Shown: positions 34,267 through 47,009, numbered from the stretch's first letter. The stretch is DNA of 64,000 nt from Hymenopus coronatus (GCA_030762935.1 CM060900.1:389677632-389741631); one strand, 5' to 3'. Numbers and translations: made by a program. Notes: generated by a model from the letters alone, not told the origin.

Positions 34267-34559
34267 CAAATTGACCTTTCTATCAATTTCATATAACTAG
34301 AGAGGTGGTGCTAGTATAGCTTACGTTTGTGATGGCGTGGTGTCTCTTGCGACCCCGTGGAAAAAAAGGCTTGTTTTAAGCAAGATGAAAAAGCTTGAGA
34401 CCGTTAATTAGCCTCGTAGTATTAATAACGATCAATTTTAATAATTATCTAAATATATATGTAAAGAAAGTTAATATTTAATAAGTTGTATGCATAGGAA
34501 TCAAGAAGCCAGTTGTTTACTTAAAAGTTACTCAGAATCATGACGCCAGACTGGATAGA

Positions 34560-35300
34560 GGGGTGAGAAGTTGCTTCTTTTGTGAAAGTCACGTTCGAGT
34601 TTAATATAAGGGGAAACCACAGTTTAAAGCACACAAGGGAACTACTTCTTTATATTCGTGGTATCACGTGATTATTATGACGCATTCTGGGAGATTTGCA
34701 ATGGTTTTTGGGTAACGATGGTGTCACTTTGGCGGACCTTCCAACTAATCAGAAACAAGCCACCATGACACCGTTTTTTGTATATAAGAAGTAAGGTTTG
34801 GCACATCGAGGTCGTCTTGCTAAGAATTCACCCCTGAGAGAGGCAACGTCGTCACATGTTAAGAATTCGCCCGTGTATGAGGCAAGGTCGTTTGTTAAGA
34901 AGTTCGCGAAGTAAGTTTATTATAATAAGAAACTGTATTTGAAGTAAAGTAACGTCGCTCACCTATTTAACAGTCGGCTCGTGATTAAGTGAAAGTGAAT
35001 TGTGCCATGTACTCAACTAAAACAGTGTAATTGACAGTACTTGTAAGTGTTAAAGAACATCAGTCAGCAGCATAAAAGTGTATAACCAGGTGCTTGTCTT
35101 CAAAACTCCTTTAGAATAAACAGCAGTAAAAGGTTACAAGTGTTTTCTTAACAATTACAAGATCACTCCTACAACTCCTCCCACTAGCCCAATCCACGCC
35201 TGGGAGAGTCAATGTTCGTGCAAAACTGAGCAACGCCGTGGCAACCCATCCCAAAAAGCTTCAGTACCAGGTGCGTGAGTGTAGTGGAGTTGATTGCAAG
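34560..35300. promoter_or_regulatory. Promoter- or LTR-like stretch
   Basis: A TATA-like TATATAAGAAG lies at 34781-34791, downstream of a moderately GC-rich segment. An AATAAA-like signal (AGAATAAACAGC) lies near 35112. Between them is an imperfect duplication of about 38 bp (TTAAGAATTC...GAGGCAA, near 34830-34900). This layout fits a solo LTR or a host promoter with a first exon. No LTR borders or duplication were established, so the call is tentative. Confidence 0.3.
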
Positions 35301-35479
35301 TGACAGTTACGCTGCACACAAGCACCCAAAGGGAGGCGTAAAATCAACAAACTAAAATACTCCCGCATATGGCACATAACATGCACCACTAACAACGCAT
35401 CGAAATCTCCGCTGCAAGCTCATGTGTTTAATTATTACTTATATGTACCAAGCAATACATAATATACTAGAGTCTGTGT

Positions 35480-35965
35480 CAAGTTAGTTCAGTCCTGATG
35501 TCAACAACAAGGCGGAGCTGGCTCAACTCGCCGCGTGTTAACGGTATATGTGCGCACATAAGTTTTGCAACACTAGCTATATATATATCAACTTGTGGAG
35601 AGTACTTTGAGAAATGTGGCAATTCTGTGTCAGAATGTACTGCGTGCAAAATTGTATTTAGAGTCGATGGTTCATTTCTGAAAAAACAATCATAAACTTT
35701 ACCGCGAATAGCACGTTTCGCAAAATCATCGTATTTCTCCGAACGTTTTTTATATTTACGCGATTTTCGCGGTGTTCTTAGGCTTCCAGACGCTTGCTGT
35801 TCCATTCTAACACTATGCACACTAAATGCAGAAACACCAAGGAGATCACCAGTTTCTTTTTCGATATTCTTTATGGCCGATTCGGCGTTTCTTTCTTTAA
35901 GCACCGCGAAACAATGCGCGACCATTCGCCTCTCGACACTTTTTAAAGGCTTGCCTCGGCTGTAT
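35480..35965 (-). mobile_element. N-terminal part of an unclassified DDE-type transposase
   Basis: The minus-strand frame reads RGKPLKSVERRMVAHCFAVL (frame open from about 35975), then a helix-turn-helix-like region, then a basic linker RTPRKSRKYKKRSEKYDDF and KRAIRGKVYDCFFRNEPSTL. HAVHSDTELPHFSK comes next. A one-base shift after FSK restores STLHKLIYI, matching the RSTLYRLL-type continuation I recall in a DDE-endonuclease (IS630-like) family of arthropods. After that the match is lost, so the DDE core is absent. The 148-codon open frame is the longest coherent one on this side. A domesticated N-terminal domain cannot be excluded, but the frameshift argues for decay. Confidence 0.55.
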
Positions 35966-36596
35966 TTTATTACGGCTAATCATCCATGATCAAAAGCTTA
36001 CTGCTTTTAAACTGCATATAGCAAGTCCCCTGGGCTTGTGAGGCATGCGAGATGTAGAGGAAATACAGTCTTAAATAACACATTATCAGAGGCGACCCTG
36101 CACTATAAACAATAACAGCTTAATCAGCATTCACCTCGAGAATTACCGGTTGTTTAAGAGAGCTGTCTGGTACAGTCTTGTAACTTATTGTGTATACAAT
36201 ACCTATGTTCTTTAGTAATATAAGTTAGGTGCATTTTATTTAGCAGTAATAAGCTAACAAAGTCAATATATAATTTAGCCGGTCTACTGTCTAATCTATA
36301 TGTTTTTTTATATAATGTGTACGTCTGTTGTAAATATTCCTTTCAGAATTCACGAACCCAGAGCCATCTGCTTGGTATGTGTCGGATATGGATAAAATGT
36401 CGGACTATTACCTTTTATAAGAATCGAAGCATTGCATACTTTTCTCTCCGAAACTAACTCGCGCAAAGCAGTGATCTGAAAACTATTACAGTGCTGTACT
36501 TTTAGGAGGCTGTTACAATATGCATCCACGTAAAAGTGAACACCCATCACCTTCCCTGAACCAATCAACAGCCTAACGCTCTTTTGTTTCAGTATC

Positions 36597-36640
<44 letters not shown>

Positions 36641-37081
36641 CTCCCATGTGTTGACATCAGGCCTGAACTAACTTGAGTCAGATAATAGGGTAACAGTTGA
36701 TGGTGCAAGACCATACAAAAAGTAACAAAATAGCTGGTAATGCGGTTATTACGCATACATTTATAAAATCAACATCTTCCTCAAAACTCTACTAAGGCTT
36801 CATTCGATTGCATAGTACGAATAGACTGCATACTGATTAATTACTTATGTATTCGTATACACACACATGTTATAGAAGTTTTTCTAATCTCTGGCAAATT
36901 TGATGAGATCTTCCTCTCTTTTCTCCTACGTTTTGTAATATAATTTAAAACAGGAACTTGAACTGTTTTTTCTCTCCTGCACTTATTTATTTTAACTTCC
37001 CCAAATCATCTTTGATTTTTCTGCCTGTACTACATAATATTTTTTATATTTATCTTGTTTCTTATTTTTTACCTAATATTC
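35966..37081. other. Unannotated stretch
   Basis: I see no gene. It contains the TC microsatellite listed separately. Confidence 0.5.
36597..36639. repeat. (TCTG)n/(TC)n microsatellite
   Basis: A short TCTG run grades into about 16 TC units. Confidence 0.92.
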
Positions 37082-37091
37082 TTCCTCGTTA

Positions 37092-37731
37092 GGGCTCGGT
37101 CCGGGGTCACGAAATTGCCGGATTAAAGTTAGTTGCATACATAGTATGACTAACGTGGTGGAGAAGACGTGATCTCTACAGCCCGTTTCGAAACGTGTTG
37201 CACTACCTAGCATTGTTCACTGCCTGGCCTCCTTCAGTTCCTGCTGGTAGACAAATAGTGAGTCCTGAAAGAGCGCGGGTTTAAAAATATCGAAAATACG
37301 AAACTGTAGCCTGTCGACAATGAAGAAACTTGTGGATGATTCAAACATACGATATGAGAAGAGCCTTTTCTTTCGCTACAGTAAAAATGTATCTTGTAAT
37401 TCACTGCAACAATTTCTGTGTGAGTTAGGTTGAATATAAGTTCATTGTCTTTTCAGAGCTCTGCACATCATTATCCTCAAATGTTTGTAAATCTTTATAC
37501 TTTTATTTGTAAAAGTACATGGCGTTTTTATTTACTAATCAGATTATGAGATAATTATTTTATTGTGTCACTTTATGGATTAGAACGATGCATATAATGT
37601 CATGTAATGAGGTATTTTTGGAACAAATTATACAAGTGTGCACATTTACGCTACAAAACCCTCTCCCACTACCCTATTTTATAGCGCTGACTACTCTGAC
37701 TGTGTGTATTTCGGAACCCGAAACCGAGCCC
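37092..37731. mobile_element. Candidate 640-bp non-autonomous DNA transposon
   Basis: GGGCTCGGTCCGGGGTCACGAAA at the left faces TTTCGGAACCCGAAACCGAGCCC at the right as an imperfect inverted repeat of about 23 bp. Flanks TTCCTCGTTA (37082-37091) and TTCCTCATAA (37734-37743) agree at eight of ten positions, a possible diverged 8-10 bp target duplication. The interior has no coding frame. The superfamily is not determined; a hAT-like element would fit the duplication length. Confidence 0.5.
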
Positions 37732-37743
37732 TTTTCCTCATAA

Positions 37744-38848
37744 TTCAGAATGAGGTATAAAACCAGCACTACACTACACTAAAATCTATCCATATACTTT
37801 AACACAACTTCGCAAGGGTCAGCCGGAATAACAGTTTAACTACAAAACCAATTTGCTGGATGAGACACACAACAGGCAACGGGAGAGATGGCCTGAGGTT
37901 TTCCTGCACTCCTTTCTGTCGAGGAACACAATCAACATTTTTTTTCTAGAAATTTACTGTCTGCACTCAGTGCAAATGATCTGTAAGAAGGGCCAAGGAA
38001 TTCAGCATAAAATAAGGAAAAGCGAGAGGGTAGTTATTCAAAATCATTGTAAAAGAACTTGGAAACAAAACTGACTAGAGTGGGAAAGTACCCTCCTCTC
38101 TTATCTAGTATTACTATTAAGTAAACCTAATACTGTTACAATTAAGGAATACCAGTACAGGTTCTTGTAATTCCGCATTTTGACTACTGTGACTCTTGTT
38201 TCACTAACTTAGCAGAAGTTTCTACCCTGAGACTTAGCGGGTCTCAGAATGCAAGTGTACGCTTTATATCCAACCTCCGTCACTTTAATCATATGGTTCA
38301 TCATGTTAAACACTTCATTTGCACTAGCTTAGAAAACGAAGAAGATTGCATTCTTTAACCCATCTCTATCAAGTTCTTGACTTTTGCATTTTAACCCATC
38401 TTAATGTTAGTCTTGAATACATTTCTGTCTGTCATAATCAAGAAACTGGTTCATGAAACTCTTAACATTCTTACTACCAAGTGGCCAACGGTCCCGTGTT
38501 TGCAATGTGCAGATATCCAATCGTGCGTTAAAATATTTCAGAAACCAAAAGGACTATTTCAGGTTGAAGCCGGATGGTGGGGAACAAGTTGAACGGCCTT
38601 CGTTCTACCCCTCTTGTTTATTAGCGGAGATGCTGAGTGGGCCGTACTCATTGAGAGGGCCAGTTCCCCGCTGATATGGTTTAGCTTGAAATAACCCCTT
38701 TAAGCTCTGCAACTCCTTTAACGTACGAAGGCATATCTACACACGTCGAATATGACGGGGCAGTTGGGCCGCCTGGTACATATGCTCAAAATTCAATCTT
38801 CTATTCTGGTATTCATCATCATTCAGTATAGCATCCAGAACTAAGGAA
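37744..38848. other. Unannotated stretch
   Basis: Contains frames of 60-73 codons (37853-38074, 38404-38674) without recognisable domains. I do not support a gene. Confidence 0.45.
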
Positions 38849-39080
38849 GGCCGTGCCGTGGCCAAGTGGTTAGACCATTCGCCTCTCACGTAGACAGCCC
38901 GGGTTCGGTCCCAAGCGACCACATGTGAGATTTGTGGTGGAATAGACGGCGCAGGGGCGGTTTTTTTCGGGTTCTCCAGTTTCCCCCGCCATCGCATTCC
39001 ACCGGTGCTCCATCTTCATCCCATATATCACCAGAGTAATCACCTGCGGTGCCTTGGTAGTAAAAGCGGGCGTTAAACAC
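38849..39080 (+). mobile_element. SINE-A copy 4, nearly full length
   Basis: The head GGCCGTGCCGTGGCCAAGTG, the B box GGGTTCGGTCCCAAGCG, ATGTGAGATTTGTGGTGG, the GGTTTTTTTCGGGTTCTCC block, CCGCCATCGCATTCCACCGG, and the end AAGCGGGCGTTAAACAC. This and the copy at 46457-46680 best show the family structure. Frames on the minus strand are shadows. Confidence 0.92.
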
Positions 39081-39164
39081 TTCCAAAGAAAAGGACTATG
39101 GACCATGCAGATTTATGTCTGAGTGAGGCGTACCTCCAGTAGATTTTCGGAAAAATTCCTCGTG

Positions 39165-39395
39165 AGTTGGAGAATTTTATGTTCTACCTAGGCATGGTAG
39201 GTCCAATGGTTGGACAACCGCACGGAGAACGTAATAAGTGGACTCAAATCGTGCCTATGACAGTGAATATTTCAGTTCCTATAGTTATATTCCAAATTTT
39301 ACAAAACACAAAGTCAGACCAGAAATTTTTATTAAAGTATGAGTCAGGAGAACTATGTTCAAATCCTGGGTATTTCATTGACTTACTTTTATAAT
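39165..39395 (+). mobile_element. Possible degraded SINE-C pieces
   Basis: GAGTTGGAGAATTTTATGTT and GTTCAAATCCTGGGTATTTC echo SINE-C blocks, but the rest does not align cleanly. Low confidence. Confidence 0.35.
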
Positions 39396-39399
39396 TTTA

Positions 39400-42039
39400 A
39401 TAAAGATAAGTATGTTGAATTATTTAATTTAATCAGAGAATATGATGACAATCAAAGTGTAGTTTATTAAACTTGCTTCAAATAAGAAAAGACATAAATA
39501 AAAACTAATTTGGCGGCTATTCAGCTGAAAGAGACGACCTATGTAGCTAATCGTTGTCTGGTGTATTTCGATTTATTTATCGAGACAGCCAAGTTTATTG
39601 AGAGATGGTTAGGTTTCCGCAACATTTAATAATTTCGCCCAACAAATTCACTATGCAATATAGTTTTACAATTGTTTTGTTTTCTCAACTGTGCAGATGA
39701 AGTATTGGCCCTGATTTATAAAACTGGGTTACTGTATTTTCGGGCCAACAAAATGTGCTACAGAAAAAAGGAAAGGAATTTCATACACGTAACTTATGAA
39801 TACTGCTATGCTCTCAGATTAAATTTAGTAGTATCTCAGGCTAATTCAGTTATTTCAGCATTGCGTTTTGGGATCTGGGCAGTTATTTTGCCGCTCGCGG
39901 TTTTAGTGCCTCTTTGCAAGACGTCAATTTTCTTTTTCTTTGAATTTGTTTATAGATATTTTACCTCAAACTGCCAGATTTTTACAAGTACAGACGAGTT
40001 TTCTGAAATACCTGCAACTGTAATGAACCAACCTAAGAATTTTCTCTGAAAAATGTGATATAAAACATTTGCTTGTAATGTTAAATTAAGGGCATTATAA
40101 CTTAGCTTTTGAAGATAGATTCTGCTACTTGGACACTCTTGGATTCCTCTATCTTATGAAACATAAATTATTAGCAATACTGCAGAAGATTTTCTGATTT
40201 GGGTTTCTAGCCTCTGAAGGATTCTTATGAAACTAAATTTGACCTTTTACCCTTAAGATTGCAGTTCGTTGTAATACTTCAGCACCAGCTCTATATAATT
40301 CTATCCTAATTCTAATGTACACTACAGAAGAACTCTTGCGACAAAAGTGTTGGCGAGATTCTTGTGCTTTTAAATTCTAACAATCGTCAGAATGCGTGCA
40401 GTGAAGTTATAAAACCGTGGGACCTGCAACCGCTCATTGGTCAGAGTCTTTTGAGACACTGATGAAGGAAAGAGAACAAGTGTAGAGACGGTCAAAACTC
40501 GTGCCACTCTTTCTCAATATTCGCAAGCCATGCCACTCTCGAGAGTGTGGCAACGAGAATCTCGTGTATCGAGAACTAGTGCTCACGAGCGAGGCGGCTC
40601 GAGTATTCTCGTAACCACAGGTGAAGCTGGTTGACATATGATCCTTATATAAACTGGTTTCGTAAAAACTAAGACCTGGAGTTTTTGGTTTTAATTTATT
40701 TTCCCCCTTGTAAGTAAGGTAGAATGTTTCAAAGTACGTTGAAATTTCAAGCCGTTTTGATCTGCGAATCTTTATTTAACCTAAAAAAGTTAAATAGGAT
40801 AAGCTAAACTTCAAGTTTTTTTAATCTCAGTATAAAATTTATCAATCTTTTATTTAATCATTTGAATTTCAATAGTTTTTTAATAATTCGCTTAGTTTTA
40901 TTTTGAGATATACCTGCGGGGTTACCCAGGAAAAGAATTATTCGCGATTTTTATCTGGTATAAAAACTGCGTGTATGTAGTATTCGCCAATGTGATCTTG
41001 CGATGTCAAAAGATTTCTTTCTGCCTACAGACATATATTAAACAGCAACAGAAAATTTGGAAAGGGGGCTGGTTGTGTTCAGCAATAGTGCTGAAACGTG
41101 AAGTTTGTTTTATGTAAGTGCAATATATTAAAAATACATGCTGATTTTTTTAGGTAAAATGCTCTAGCACGAATATGCTATAAAATAAATTACCTTAAAT
41201 TACATTACATATTAATAGCACTCTTCCGTGAAGTAAAATAGCTTCCATATGCTTATCTGCATTATGTTAAAAAAGGCCTTTGTCGTCGACTTCTTTAAAG
41301 AGGTAGGAAAATTGTTTAAAAACCTAAAGGCTAGTAGAAGATAATAAAAGATTAAAACTGCAATTGTAAAAACAAAAACTCCGTGCCCTATGACCTATCG
41401 TTTAACAGTACATATATCCTAAAGGTGTTCACAGTAAATAGTCTGAATCAGAGACTCAGAATTGTTAATGAGATATCGATAATTTGTGTGCTATGTATAT
41501 AACCTTACACATACTCAAATAAACATTTTCAGATCACAACCGAAAATAGAATTACTTCTTGCAAAATAAACGTCTTAGAAGCAATAAAATATATACACAC
41601 TTACTTGTATACAAATTAAGACCGCGTACATCATTATATCAGCAGATTCTTTGATACCCCATTTCGGTTTTAACCCTTTCTTTAGCGTGAGTTATTTAAA
41701 TATAATCCTTATCCTGGTAGGCTATTTAAACCTTAAATCATTTAACAGGTTATATATTAAGCTACAAGACTACAAGTGTTTCATTGGAGCGAAGTTTTTC
41801 AGCCAAAAAATAACAAAATATTACATCAGAAATAAGATACTCAAATTTAAATTCCATAATAACCGAGGAAGAGGTGCTTCATACCTAAAAATACCGAGAC
41901 TTCTACGATATGTTTATCGATTTCGTGCAAACAGACTGTAGGATGCATTCATGACATAGCATGAGGTGAGTGAAACATATTTCGTATTAAGTATGGATAT
42001 GTTTTAATGCAACTTATGCAAATTTTGATCAACATATGC
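39400..42039. other. Long AT-rich stretch with a palindrome-rich patch
   Basis: I recognise no gene. The 125-codon frame at 39672-40049 has no identifiable domain. A cluster of short palindromes built on CTCGAGA/ACGAGA lies at 40440-40620 and is discussed as a finding. Confidence 0.45.
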
Positions 42040-42110
42040 TTGAGTTGAATTATTACTTCCTCTACACATACTATGCACAAAAATTCGATATCGAAATTTC
42101 ACCGAAGCCA
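42040..42110 (-). repeat. Dispersed repeat R1, copy h (end fragment)
   Basis: CTACACATACTATGCACAAA and TTCGATATCGAAATTTCACC match, in reverse complement, the end block shared by R1 copies at 58.7 and 61.5 kb. Confidence 0.6.
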
Positions 42111-42234
42111 CTGCTATACTGTTATACCGCGAAAGAAGTTATTCGTTTACTATTTTTTTTCTGTTTTTTTTTTTTAATGAACAAAATTTCGGCCGATCGA
42201 GTGCTTTAGCCAAACAACGCAAATATTTAGTGAT

Positions 42235-42600
42235 AAAGCAATGAACGGATTTTCAGTGATGAAATGGCGCATAATTTACGAGTAATCAATGATTAACCCT
42301 TGTGTACGAACAAGATCGGAGTGGAAGTTCATCAGCCGCTATGGAGAAGCTAAAAACAAATGTTGATAAAAGAATTCAGAAAAATCGGTGCTTCAATTTG
42401 GACACTGTATGGATGGAAAAGACTTCCCACCCATAAAGACCTCAAAATGGCGGTGACATTGTCCCAGAATTTTAGCGATGAAGGAGTACATCTGCTTTGA
42501 AAAACCGGTGCCACGTGACAATAAATACCTTGATAGCATTGAGGATTACGTTGAAAAATAAAGTAAGGTATTGTAACTTTGTAAATAAGGTTTATGTTGA
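42235..42600 (+). mobile_element. Mariner relic M5, core deleted
   Basis: The N-terminal DNA-binding region is readable (TLVYEQDRSGSSSAAMEKLK then VDKRIQKNRCFNLDTV, near 42295-42405). The sequence then jumps to the extreme C-terminus (EKPVPRDNKYLDSIEDYVEK, near 42498-42558), which is the typical mariner ending. The catalytic core of roughly 200 codons is missing. The remnant between them (HPPIKTSKW) may come from the HPPYSPDL region. No terminal repeats were located with confidence. Confidence 0.75.
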
Positions 42601-45600
42601 AAAGTTTCGTTATTGTTTAGTTCTGCAAATCATCTGTCACTTTCTGGATGGTCTTCGTACATATATTATGTGGTATATTATGTACAAAATCATATATATT
42701 TCTCTAATAATAATGATATATTAAAATAATAAACGGACACCTTGCTTCCGTAATACGCTAACTTGACGGAAGGAAATTTAATCCTTACTTTCTTAAATAT
42801 AATTCCATTCATAGGACAGAAGTAAGGCTTCTAATACCCTAACAGAAGCAAGAACATGCTATTCACTCCAACCTCGTTGAATACACATGAGCTGTCAGAA
42901 AATTAAAATTCTTTTGCCGGCTTCTCTGATTCTGGTTTATCTATAGTTGCCTACCTTGCATTTTTCCTTATTTTCCTATTTCTTACATTCTTGCTTCTTC
43001 ACCCTTCCCTATCTGTTATATTAAAGCTGTACATTTCCTTAAATTGGCATCCTCAGTTCTTCCTTTCTGTAGAACTGCCCCTCTCTGCGAGATGTGCTGC
43101 GACCGAGGTTAAGGATTTGCTGGTATGGGAAAATCTGCCAAAGAATGTTTCCCAGGAAAGAAGAATTTCTCGGCACAGATTAGGAATGTACATTAATCTG
43201 TTTGTAAACACATTGTTGGTACTTCCTATACCCAATAGTTACTCTTCATTTTATCTCATAAAGCTACTGAAACGCTGAAACGAAAAATATAAACTAGCTT
43301 AAAGTTTGAAATTGTAACATGGCATTACTCACCCGATACTATTACCAGGTTTCTTAATTTTGAAGTGTTTGCTTAGGTATTTGTGGTTATTATATAGAAA
43401 AATGATTATATTTTTTCCTTATACAAAAATTGGTAATGTTTAGTTAAATAGAGGATTTAAATGTGAAATTAGCTAAAATATGCAAGGATACCTAGGATTC
43501 ATTTTATTCCAAAATTCGTGAAATTATCTATTCTTCATTTCTTAAAACAAATTATTGTTTTTTAATATTATTATATTAGTCGAACTCAGACATTTAATTT
43601 CTGTTTTTTTATAAAAATGAATATTCTTAATTGATTGGCAGCCTATTTTAAAAATTCTTGCATAGTTATTTCATTACTTGTTATGCACATTCACTCCCTC
43701 CCGCCCCCCTCTCTCTCGCCCTCTCTCTTTCTCTGGCAAAGAAATGGGAATATTTCCTCTCACACTCACTCAAATTAGCTCTCTTTACAGTTACAAAAGA
43801 TTGCCACTGTTATCTGGTGGTTGTTACTACTTTTATTGGAAATAGCTCAAAGTAAAGAGTAAAATACCTTTAGATATTCAAAACAAAGATATTCATTTCA
43901 GCGCGAAATGTGAAGAATATTACTTTTTAATCTTTATGCGTTTTATGTTATTTATGCCGTGACTGCTTCAGTTATTGCGTGTTTTGTTCTCTTCATACTA
44001 CTGTCTGCACCCAGATTTAGCTTAGTGGTTATAATCAACATTTTGGTGAGATTTCAGCAAAACTGCACAAAGTCGGCATAAAATGGAAAACTCCGACACG
44101 TAACAAACATAAAAGTAAATTGAATACTTCAAGCATTAATGACAAAAAGTAAATTTATGCAGTTAATAACACCTCAGAACCGCAGCTTGTTTCTTCAATT
44201 ATGTGACAATTGCATATGGCGTGAGTGTCATATAGACACTTATGTTTTCAAGAAATAACTGGAAGTCGCAGTTTCTAAACCAATTTCTAATCAAAATATA
44301 GGATGCAGTATATTTTAGGAGATTGTATCGCTAGTGAAGGAATAACAAAAACGGTCAGAAAAACACGCTTGGAGAGGGTTTTCAGAAGAAATTGTGGAAT
44401 TTGTCGCAGTCATCACAAAAAACAAACGACTAAACAAAAGGTTTAGAAATTCCAAAAAAGAGGTTTAGAAAAAGTTATAATACTGGTAAATTTTCATGAT
44501 TTCACTTTGTAAAATTTGAGCTATGCATTTTTCTTTACTAAAATCTATGTTTTCTGAAAATTATATTATTTCGTATGCATTATATCCCGTAAGACTTATT
44601 TTTTATCCAATCTACAAAGAAATGTCCACAAATATTTTAAATATTATTGCAATAATTTTAAAGTTTTGTTCATTTTTTTTTATTTTTTTTTTTTTTTTGA
44701 GAATCATGGACATTGTAAATTATGTAATAGTAGCAGTTGATAAAAGTTTAGCTTTAAATTATGTAGTGGTATAAATTATTTAAATTAATTACTTTTTAGA
44801 GCATAGCTTTTAAAATACGTCCTACAATAGCTTCTAAATACATCAAATAATCATGTGCAGGAATAGCATTGAGAAAATTATGGAATATTTCAAAGTTTGC
44901 ATGAGCTCAAACCATGAAAATGTACGCGTTTAGTACCGCAAGTGTCATATTTTATACACTTCTGATTAAATTTGCACAGAATTCTGTTAGGAATATTATT
45001 AGCCGACATGCAAAATTTGAAGACTGTGATTATAAATTGAACCTATTTGACCAAGAATACAATGTTCCGATTGCTTTAAAAACCGCCAGGTGTTTATTCC
45101 CCATCCTATATTTGGGTCAGTGTTTTCCACTCCATTACTTCAGTTTACTGGTATTGGAAATGATAGTGCATTTTGAACCTCATTAATTAACCAACTAAGG
45201 ATACTGAACCACAGCATGGACATTTCCCTCAAGTAATTGTTGTACTATTAGGGAACAAAATTATGGTTGTACCACTAGCCATTGACGTAATCAAGGATTT
45301 AATCAGACCCTTGGCTTTTACTACGCATTATCCTGCAACTTCAGATCCAAAACCTAATTAGAGCAGCAGCGAAAATATTTACGAGCAGGGCAGCAATGTC
45401 CTGACCTCCAACGTGCACGCCGCTTCCGAAACACGTGAAGGAAATCGCAGTAAATGCACGTTAAATCGATTACGTCCTTCAGAATTACATGAAAGTGTTC
45501 ACCTCATTTTAAGCTTTAAACAAGCGCTTTTCTGTACGCCTCTTCAATCCATCCATATGGCTGTATTTTACTGTAAACAAAGCAATGCTCTGTTATTTCC

Positions 45601-46440
45601 CGAAAGTTTAAAACCTATGATAATCCCAGATTCGGTGTAGCTTCTGTCACTAACTTTAAGGGGATGTTAAACGAGAAAATCTTTAACATTTTGAAATTTA
45701 ATTTTTTTATTGATTATTATTCAGAAGAGTGATAACTAGCTTTCTGTCAGTTTTCCCCATAAGATCTCTATTCTTTTGTTTCGGGCATTTAATGTTTAAT
45801 ACATTTATAATTTACAGCTGCTGTGTTCTTTTCGTTTTGTTTTTCATAATACCAAGACAGTGTGAATTTTGTTCACAGAATGTACCTTTTCTCTTAATCT
45901 ATTAATCCAAGCGCTGTGTTTGTATACTTTATTTTTAATGTTTTAAAATAATCCGAATCAATTACATTTTTCATATTTTAAAGACATTTAAATTATTTCA
46001 AAATTTGTTAATATTTTTCTGTAAATAGTTAAAATGCGTACATTTTTAAAAGAAAAACTGAATAACAAAAGCAATTTAAAATTTTCCTTTATGCCTGCAA
46101 TACAATGAAGAAAATTTATAAGTATTCAAAAAAATCCAGGAATGGTGAATATAAATAGTATAGATGGAGAAATTTCTATAAAAAGATATTCTATAAATAA
46201 AACATGTTCAGAATTATGTCGTTTCAAGGATATGAACGAAATGAATATGGCGTGTTTGACAAATGTACTATTAGGTTGCCATAGAGAGCATAATGTCAAT
46301 GTCACAGGAATCTTAAATAAATGTGTGTTTCATTTACTACTATGCAAAACCCACAATTTATTGTCAGAATGTAAGTATATTTTTAGTTTAAGCAATACTA
46401 CTGAATCGGTACATTAAAACAACAATAAAACACGAACAAA
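42601..46440. other. Long AT-rich stretch
   Basis: I see no recognisable gene, RNA or dispersed repeat in about 3.8 kb. It has a CT-rich tract at 43692-43734 and a T-rich tract at 44671-44698. Several frames of 75-96 codons have AT-driven composition and no motifs. Confidence 0.5.
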
Positions 46441-46456
46441 AGTAAGTACACTGCTA

Positions 46457-46680
46457 GGTAGTGTTTAACGCCCGCTTTAACTGCTAATGGCACCGCAGGC
46501 GGTGACACTGATGATACATGAATGAGGATGGAGCACCGGTGGAATGCGATGGCGGGGGAAACCGGAGTACCCGGAGAAAACCCGCCCCAGCGCCGTTTTG
46601 TCCACCACAAATCTCACATGCGGTCGCTTGGGATCTAGGTGAGAGACGAGTGGTCTGACCACTCGGCCACGGCGCGGCCA
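46457..46680 (-). mobile_element. SINE-A copy 5 with perfect 13-bp target duplication
   Basis: AAGTACACTGCTA occurs immediately left (46444-46456) and right (46681-46693). The minus-strand body starts GGCCGCGCCGTGGCCGAGTG. It keeps the CATGTGAGATTTGTGGTGGA, AAGCGGGCGTTAAACACTA and CCGGTGCTCCATCCTCATTC blocks, at 224 bp. The perfect duplication fixes the ends of the family. Confidence 0.95.
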
Positions 46681-46732
46681 AAGTACACTGCTATTTTACT
46701 GGAATGTAGTACAGTTACAGTACTGATTACAA

Positions 46733-46935
46733 AGCAAAGTGGCTGAGATTCTGTGGCTTGGATTCGGAAAGCCTTAGGTTTAATTCCCTTGTGGGCAAAA
46801 TTGATCCAGGATTTTTAAGTGATTATCCGCAAAATGCATAACCGATTGCGTCTGCTGATTCGCTTACTTGCCTTTGTCGCGGGACGTTTGTGAGGCGCAT
46901 CCTGCTCTGGGTGCCAGAAGGTAAAGAGGCAGTTT
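46733..46935 (+). mobile_element. SINE-F, tRNA-like head
   Basis: An A-box-like GTGGCTGAGATTCTGTGG and B-box-like GGTTTAATTCCCTTG at tRNA-like spacing are followed by a GC-richer body (CGCGGGACGTTTGTGAGGCG, GCATCCTGCTCTGGGTGCC). Only one copy is in the window, so a separate SINE family is inferred. Confidence 0.5.
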
Positions 46936-47009
46936 AGAAATGTTAGGGACGTGACACCTACATACTGGTTGCAGCTCCCCAAACGGCTCCCATCATTCTA
47001 TCAAACTTA

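Noticed and set aside
39672..40049. 125-codon frame with hydrophobic stretches
   Set aside because: The hydrophobicity follows from T-rich codons, and no membrane-protein family is recognisable.
43053..43278. Possible exon (VKDLLVWENLPKNVSQERR)
   Set aside because: The frame is open and less AT-driven, but no convincing splice pair or family match was seen.
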